Positions 60,334 to 64,000 of a stretch of DNA of 64,000 nt are shown here, in pieces (the stretch's first letter is position 1; the number at the start of each line of letters is the position of its first letter). Both the position numbers and the translations under genes were made by a program. The DNA lies in contig CALGKA010000013.1 in assembly GCA_937927895.1 (NCBI GenBank), positions 1 through 64,000 on the forward strand, given 5' to 3'. The notes below the pieces were generated by a model. The model had not been told where the DNA came from. It was given only the letters and a program-made list of their open reading frames with translations, and made no database searches. This DNA is from an uncultured Granulosicoccaceae bacterium (lineage in GTDB: Bacteria > Pseudomonadota > Gammaproteobacteria > Granulosicoccales > Granulosicoccaceae).

Positions 60334-61497
60334 ATGCGAAGCCAAGAACTGCTTGATACCCTTATAAGCTATCCCACCGTCAGCCGCGACAGCAACCTTG
60401 CTCTGATCGACTTCATTCAACAGCACCTAAACGCTTTGGGCTACGCTTCAGAATTGGTCCATAACAAAGACAAAACCAAAGCCAATTTATATGCCGTAAT
60501 TGGCCCTTCAGAGAAGCCCGGCGTGATGTTATCCGGCCATACAGATGTAGTGCCAGTTGACGGGCAAAATTGGTCTGCTGACCCATTCACCATGCGTGAA
60601 GATCACCTACGGCTCTATGGCCGTGGTACTTGCGACATGAAAGGGTTTATTGCCTGCACACTTGCAATGGTTGAAACACTAGAGCCAAAAAAGCTTGTTA
60701 CACCGCTGCATTTAGCCTTCAGCTATGACGAGGAAATCGGCTGCATAGGTGTACGACGTTTACTTGAAAAACTGCAACACAATAAGGTCCAACCGCGTTA
60801 TTGCATTGTTGGTGAACCCACCTTAATGCAGCCTATTATTGCCCACAAAGGCAAAACCGCCGCAAGAGTGCATTGCCATGGTGTTGAATGTCATTCAAGC
60901 CTTGCGCCACAGTCAGTCAACGCTATTTATTTAGCGTGTGAGTTAATCAATAAAATCCAACTGATGCAAAAAGACATCATTGACAACGGCGCTCACGATA
61001 CCGACTACGATATCTCACACACTACTCTACACGTAGGCACAATATCCGGTGGCACAGCGTTAAATATAGTACCTAACTATTGTACTTTCGATTTCGAGAT
61101 TCGCAATCTACCAATAGATGATCCACAAGCCATACTTAATACCATTCAAAGTGCCGCTCACGATATAACTTCCGCGCTGACTAAGACCCACCCCAGTGTA
61201 AAAATTGAAATTGAACTACGCAACGAATACCCGGCACTTGATACGGGCACAAGCAGCGATATCGTCGAGTTTATAAAACAACTCACAGGCGCCAATGCAT
61301 TTAGTAAAGTCGCGTTTGGGACCGAGGGCGGACTGATCTGTCGGGAGCTAGGCGTTGAAACTATCGTGCTTGGCCCAGGTAGTATTGAGCAGGCGCACAA
61401 ACCTGATGAATATATAGCGATCGATCAACTAAGTCGTTGTGATGTATTCTTACAGCGTCTAAAAGAGGCAATGTATAGTCAATCAATTACAGCATAA
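60334..61497 (+). CDS. argE: Acetylornithine deacetylase
   Basis: 387 residues (E. coli 383). M20 metallopeptidase motifs: MLSGHTDVVPVDG (metal-binding His and Asp), GRGTCDMKGFIACTLAMVE, SYDEEIGCIGVRRLL (catalytic Glu-Glu) and the late FGTEGGLICRELGVETIVLG with PGSIEQAHKPDEYI. It removes acetate from N-acetylornithine in arginine synthesis. Other arg genes are not in the window. The ATG at 60334 is close behind the divergent trhO start (121 bases). Confidence 0.9.
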   Translation: MRSQELLDTLISYPTVSRDSNLALIDFIQQHLNALGYASELVHNKDKTKANLYAVIGPSEKPGVMLSGHTDVVPVDGQNWSADPFTMREDHLRLYGRGTCDMKGFIACTLAMVETLEPKKLVTPLHLAFSYDEEIGCIGVRRLLEKLQHNKVQPRYCIVGEPTLMQPIIAHKGKTAARVHCHGVECHSSLAPQSVNAIYLACELINKIQLMQKDIIDNGAHDTDYDISHTTLHVGTISGGTALNIVPNYCTFDFEIRNLPIDDPQAILNTIQSAAHDITSALTKTHPSVKIEIELRNEYPALDTGTSSDIVEFIKQLTGANAFSKVAFGTEGGLICRELGVETIVLGPGSIEQAHKPDEYIAIDQLSRCDVFLQRLKEAMYSQSITA

Positions 61498-61537
61498 AAC
61501 GCTCATTCCGAAACAGGCAGTCCGCTTAATAATTACC

Positions 61538-62800
61538 ATGACAGATAACATGAAAAATCAACGCCTTAACCAACTTGATATCGACTTCGTGCGCAGTTGT
61601 TTTCCAACCTTTGAACAACCTCTGGCCGCCAAGACCGCGTTTTTCGAAAACGCCGGTGGTAGTTATGTAGCAGGCCCGGTGCTAGATCGCTTAATGCACT
61701 TTTATCTAGTCAACAAAGTCCAGCCCTATGGTGCAAGTGAAATTCTAAACACCGCTGGTGAGCAAATGGATGCGGGTAGAACAACAATGGCAGATCTACT
61801 TGGCATTGCCACAACCGATCTAACCCTTGGGGCTTCTACCACCCAAAATTTCAATACACTTGCAATTGCCTGTGAGGGTTTTGTGAGTAAACAATCAGAG
61901 GTGATTGTTACCAACCAAGATCACGAAGCCAATATTGGTGCCTGGGAAAGGCTCTGCAAACGCACGGAAGCAAAACTAGTTGTATGGGAAATCAATCCGG
62001 AAACCGCAGAACTTGAATTAGATTCTTTTCGAGCTTTACTCTCGACTAATACCGCCATTGTCTGCATGACGCATAGTTCCAATATTATTGGCACCATTAA
62101 CCCGGTTGAGCAGGTGATTGAGCTTTGCCGCGCCAATAACACCCGGGTGGCAATCGACGGTGTATCGTTTGCACCACATCAATGGCCAGATATTCCAACT
62201 CTCGCACCCGATGCTTATTGTTTTAGCACCTACAAAACCTATGGGACTCATATGGGTGTGATGTTTACCAGCGAAGACTTCAGAACACAACTAACACCGC
62301 AATCTCACTATTTTAACGAGCGCTATGCAAACAAGTTGCTCGACACTACTGGCCCTGATCACGCATCAATTGCGGCGTTAGCAGGATTAGGTGAATATTT
62401 CAGTGCCAGTCACTCACATCATTTCGGAGTCAGTGATGTAACGCTCTATGAAAAAGCACTGCAAATCTCTGCTCTCATGCACGCGCACGAAACAGAATTA
62501 TGCAAACACCTACTAGATGGCATCGTTGATTTGCCTATTACTATATTAGGTCGTAACAACACTGACGGGCGTGAAGCCAATATTGCATTAACCTCAACCA
62601 AATATACCTCAGCCGAGCTATCTGCGCACTTAGCCAAACACAATATCGCCGCGGGCAATGGTGATTTCTATGCTACACGGTTACTTAAAAGCGCAGGCAT
62701 AAACGACACCGAAGACGGCGTACTGCGAATTAGCTTTGCGCACTACAACAACATTGACGATGTCAATCGAGTCATTGCAGCACTAAAGGAAATTCATTAG
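61538..62800 (+). CDS. Cysteine desulfurase-like class V aminotransferase
   Basis: 420 residues. Fold-type I PLP enzyme: KTAFFENAGGSYVAGPVLDR, GASTTQNFNTLA, TNQDHEANIGAWERL, VAIDGVSFAPHQWPDI and the PLP lysine in FSTYKTYGTHMGVMF (about 232). The sequence fits the 'VC1184-like' desulfurase-related subfamily rather than IscS or SufS. The active-site cysteine loop of those enzymes is not evident, so its substrate is unclear. 40 bases downstream of argE; the two may be co-transcribed. Confidence 0.85.
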   Translation: MTDNMKNQRLNQLDIDFVRSCFPTFEQPLAAKTAFFENAGGSYVAGPVLDRLMHFYLVNKVQPYGASEILNTAGEQMDAGRTTMADLLGIATTDLTLGASTTQNFNTLAIACEGFVSKQSEVIVTNQDHEANIGAWERLCKRTEAKLVVWEINPETAELELDSFRALLSTNTAIVCMTHSSNIIGTINPVEQVIELCRANNTRVAIDGVSFAPHQWPDIPTLAPDAYCFSTYKTYGTHMGVMFTSEDFRTQLTPQSHYFNERYANKLLDTTGPDHASIAALAGLGEYFSASHSHHFGVSDVTLYEKALQISALMHAHETELCKHLLDGIVDLPITILGRNNTDGREANIALTSTKYTSAELSAHLAKHNIAAGNGDFYATRLLKSAGINDTEDGVLRISFAHYNNIDDVNRVIAALKEIH

Positions 62801-62896
62801 CTTAAGAAGCTTTACACCTAAGACCCATGATCGAATTTTGAGCTCACACTGTCGCTTGAGGTAAACTGCCTATTATCTGGAAATATTGGAATACCC

Positions 62897-63796
62897 ATGA
62901 ACGAGCTAATCATAAAACTCAAAGGTGAAGTCACCGATACCAACTTTGACGAGTGGAAAAACGAGCTGATCGCACGGGTAAAAAATGTCAATACAGATCT
63001 GGTCAAAGACGAAGACTTCGCCAACGCCGAAGACGATGTAAAAGCCATTAAGGCAGGTGAAAAATCACTAAAAGCGGCAAAAGCCTCGGCGCTGGAACAA
63101 GCTGATGAGATTCAAAAGCTCTTTGCCGCCATTGATGAAGTCTCAGAAGAAGCCAGACAAGCGCGACTCAGTCTCGAGCGGCAGATTAAAAAACGAAAAC
63201 TTGAAATCAAAGAAGAGATTATCGATAGCGGATATGAAGCCATCGAAACCTATTTGAGCGAGCAAAGTGAAGCGTTGCAATCACTCAACCATTCATGGCT
63301 TGACCGGGATTCAATCGAAGAGGCCACCAAGGGCAAGCGAACTTCCACCAGTATGCAGAAAGCAGTCACGACACTGATGGTGAAAATAAAAGGTGAAATC
63401 GCAGACCGCGAAGAGCAGATCAAAGAAAACCAACAAACGCTTAAACAAATAGATAAAAGTTACAGTGCTGTTTTCCAAGACGACGACACACTGGTTCTTT
63501 TAGACGCTGACGAACTTACCGCCACTATCGATGAGCGGATCGAATTTTTTGAAGCAGAAAAGAAAAAACGAGCACCTGAACCGGTAGCCGAAGTGGCCGT
63601 CACTGAGGCAGAAACTCAGTCAGATGAAGAACCCGAAGCAAATGAAGAAGATGACAGTGCGATTCACCCGGCAGATGAATCGCATGTAATTTCTATAGAG
63701 GTTTTCGCGCAAGTAGATGCAGCACAAGAACTATTCGATGAAATCGACGATCGCTATTCTAATCGTGAAATCGTGGGTGAAATCAAGCTTAGCTAG
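62897..63796 (+). CDS. Acidic coiled-coil protein with DUF1351-like N-terminal region
   Basis: 299 residues, ATG 62897 after TTGGA. Residues 1-120 resemble DUF1351 (MNELIIKLKGEVTDTNFDEW, then VKDEDFANAEDDVKAIKAGE), a family mostly seen in phages next to recombination genes. About 70-190 is a predicted coiled coil, with Lys/Glu-rich heptads. The tail from about 235 is highly acidic (EAETQSDEEPEANEEDDSA). The stop codon TAG at 63794-63796 coincides with the CTAG edge of the inverted-repeat element that follows. No other phage genes are near, so its role is unknown. Confidence 0.65.
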   Translation: MNELIIKLKGEVTDTNFDEWKNELIARVKNVNTDLVKDEDFANAEDDVKAIKAGEKSLKAAKASALEQADEIQKLFAAIDEVSEEARQARLSLERQIKKRKLEIKEEIIDSGYEAIETYLSEQSEALQSLNHSWLDRDSIEEATKGKRTSTSMQKAVTTLMVKIKGEIADREEQIKENQQTLKQIDKSYSAVFQDDDTLVLLDADELTATIDERIEFFEAEKKKRAPEPVAEVAVTEAETQSDEEPEANEEDDSAIHPADESHVISIEVFAQVDAAQELFDEIDDRYSNREIVGEIKLS

Positions 63797-63954
63797 TGTC
63801 CGTCCATAAACAGCGCGTAGCGAGGTTGTTCCAGGTGCGTGAGATTTTGCCTACTACATGTAGGCGTTTAGTCATTCTAAATAACTACATGTAGTCGGTA
63901 AAAGATTGCGCACCTGGGGCGACCGCAGTAGCGTTCGTTAATGGGTGGGACTAG
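63793..63954. mobile_element. MITE-like imperfect inverted repeat of about 160 bases
   Basis: Left arm begins CTAGTGTCCGTCCATAAACA (63793), right arm ends TTAATGGGTGGGACTAG (63954); the arms pair over most of their length. An inner stem is strong: CCAGGTGCG (63831) pairs with CGCACCTGG (63909), and CTACATGTAG (63857, 63883) matches on both sides. Loop of about 20 bases. CTAG flanks both ends, and CTAGCTAG on the right may contain a target duplication. No transposase in the element. It fits a non-autonomous transposable element or REP/BIME-like structure; family is not recognised. Confidence 0.6.
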
Positions 63955-64000
63955 CTAGCTAGTGCCAAGTTTTGCAAGCTCAGATGCAGTATGGCGTGCA

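Overview
The window reads as ordinary chromosome of a free-living, probably marine, gammaproteobacterium of moderate GC. The gene orders support this: gmk-rpoZ-spoT-(ridA)-recG, a type II secretion pseudopilin operon gspGHIJKLMN, sucA-sucB-lpd-sucC-sucD, and envC-ctpA. I cannot name the genus from the sequence. No rRNA, tRNA, CRISPR array, prophage or intact insertion sequence is visible.

Layout. 1-6.3 kb: dodecin (partial), a MalY/PatB C-S lyase, a CoA-type Nudix hydrolase, a two-receiver protein with a degenerate GGDEF domain, a small zinc-ribbon-like protein, a CBS-pair protein and an SLC13-type permease. 6.4-10 kb: three surface genes on the minus strand (OmpA-type lipoprotein, OmpA-type barrel protein, calcium-binding thrombospondin-3 repeat protein with a C-terminal sorting signal), interrupted by a GC-rich structured spacer. 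10.2-17.8 kb: cysQ, the gsp operon, and a divergent rhombosortase. 17.8-24.8 kb: recG, ridA, spoT, rpoZ, gmk and an MvdD-like ATP-grasp gene. 25-33.2 kb: the 2-oxoglutarate dehydrogenase/succinyl-CoA synthetase operon. 33.4-47.2 kb: small conserved proteins, fadD, a cold shock gene, pepN, a secreted HExxH protein, envC, ctpA, a second acyl-CoA ligase and an M50 protease. 47.3-52 kb: a minus-strand envelope group (CAP lipoprotein, YegP-like protein, membrane protein with degenerate GGDEF domain, HtrA-like pseudoprotease, Cys/Trp-punctuated repeat protein with a peptidoglycan-binding tail). 52.3-64 kb: DUF4403 protein, uvrD, a scar made of two gene remnants, YtkA-like protein, a second cold shock gene, DUF4159 protein, trhO, argE, a class V aminotransferase, a DUF1351-like acidic coiled-coil protein, and a MITE-like inverted repeat flush with that gene's stop codon.

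How they fit together. The pseudopilins build the periplasmic piston of type II secretion. The adjacent rhombosortase belongs to the family that trims C-terminal sorting signals of secreted proteins, and the thrombospondin-3 protein about 7 kb away carries such a signal, so substrate and processing enzyme may both be in the window. The gmk-rpoZ-spoT block links GTP supply, RNA polymerase and (p)ppGpp.

Most interesting points: (1) the repeat protein at 50.6-52.0 kb has 12 short repeats arranged as four Cys-to-Trp modules of nearly constant length; (2) an HtrA-fold protein without its His and Asp is translationally coupled to a membrane protein whose GGDEF motif is also lost; (3) rhombosortase next to the gsp operon plus a candidate substrate; (4) the MITE-like element at the 3' end; (5) the FNR/ferredoxin-LysR scar. 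I did not find a convincing wholly new multi-gene system. The coupled pseudoprotease/pseudo-cyclase pair and its repeat-protein neighbour come closest.
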